A DNA stretch of 64,000 nucleotides from Psychrobacter cibarius. GTDB lineage: Bacteria > Pseudomonadota > Gammaproteobacteria > Pseudomonadales > Moraxellaceae. Shown piece by piece: positions 63,980 through 64,000 of this stretch (positions within the stretch are counted from its first letter, which is position 1; each line of letters starts with the position of its first letter). Location: the NCBI RefSeq assembly GCF_016107535.1, contig NZ_JABASQ010000001.1:124001-188000 (forward strand), in the 5' to 3' direction. Position numbers and translations under genes: made by a program. The notes beneath the pieces are model-generated. The model was given only the letters and a program-made list of their open reading frames with translations, made no database searches and was not told where the DNA came from.

Positions 63980-64000
63980 ATATGTCTCTTTACCTTAAAA

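Overview
The window looks like a chromosomal segment of a Moraxellaceae bacterium, most likely Psychrobacter. This is inferred from the low-to-mid GC content, the MCR/ICR-like phosphoethanolamine transferase paired with a PAP2 phosphatase, the osmoprotectant genes and the overall gene repertoire. No marker gene in the window settles the species. There is no prophage, plasmid or CRISPR array. Mobile DNA is limited to one IS630-like insertion and several short relics.

Layout. 1-6369: a near-complete molybdenum cofactor cluster on the + strand (moeA partial, moaA, moaB, mobA, moaC, moaD, moaE, modA). 6394-7377: a hemerythrin-like protein and a CopD-like membrane protein, followed by a 266-bp IS relic. 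7701-13132: a lipid A modification locus, eptA (MCR-like), a PmrA-like regulator, a PmrB-like kinase, dgkA and a PAP2 phosphatase. Two PmrA-box-like direct repeats sit before eptA and before dgkA, and an 88-bp octanucleotide repeat array lies in the dgkA leader. 13307-21949: mixed genes (YceI, PaaI-type thioesterase, DUF3124 lipoprotein, KtrA/KtrB potassium uptake, amine oxidase plus EamA exporter, DsrE-like lipoprotein, YgjP-like peptidase). 22140-28841: choline uptake and oxidation to glycine betaine (betT, betA, betB), then a TetR regulator and an SMR efflux protein. 29338-31449: tRNA-Asn and two tandem tRNA-Ser(TGA), with a MITE-like element and small genes between them. 31612-34906: a GAPDH-family enzyme and a Pif1-like helicase. 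35197-47619: alcohol/aldehyde oxidation genes (aldehyde dehydrogenase, adhP, DUF779, GMC oxidoreductase) followed by a dppABCDF-type dipeptide ABC transporter and a DUF4424 protein. 48263-50300: a Shedu (DUF4263) anti-phage gene split by an IS630-like element. 50379-63979: housekeeping genes (tkt, serS, YcxB-like, dps, DUF2057, hda, perM, purM, purN) and a succinate-semialdehyde-type dehydrogenase with a LysR regulator.

How the genes work together. The Mo genes make molybdopterin from GTP and load molybdate, but modBC is not in this window. In the lipid A locus, EptA uses phosphatidylethanolamine and releases diacylglycerol; DgkA can rephosphorylate it, and the PAP2 protein may act on a lipid phosphate by-product. 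The two-component system between them probably controls both transcription units through the two CTTAA(C/T) repeats. BetT, BetA and BetB form an osmoprotectant pathway. The most notable accessory observations are the broken Shedu gene, the regulatory architecture of the MCR-like locus, and several tandem repeats placed in leaders or intergenic regions where copy-number change could alter expression.
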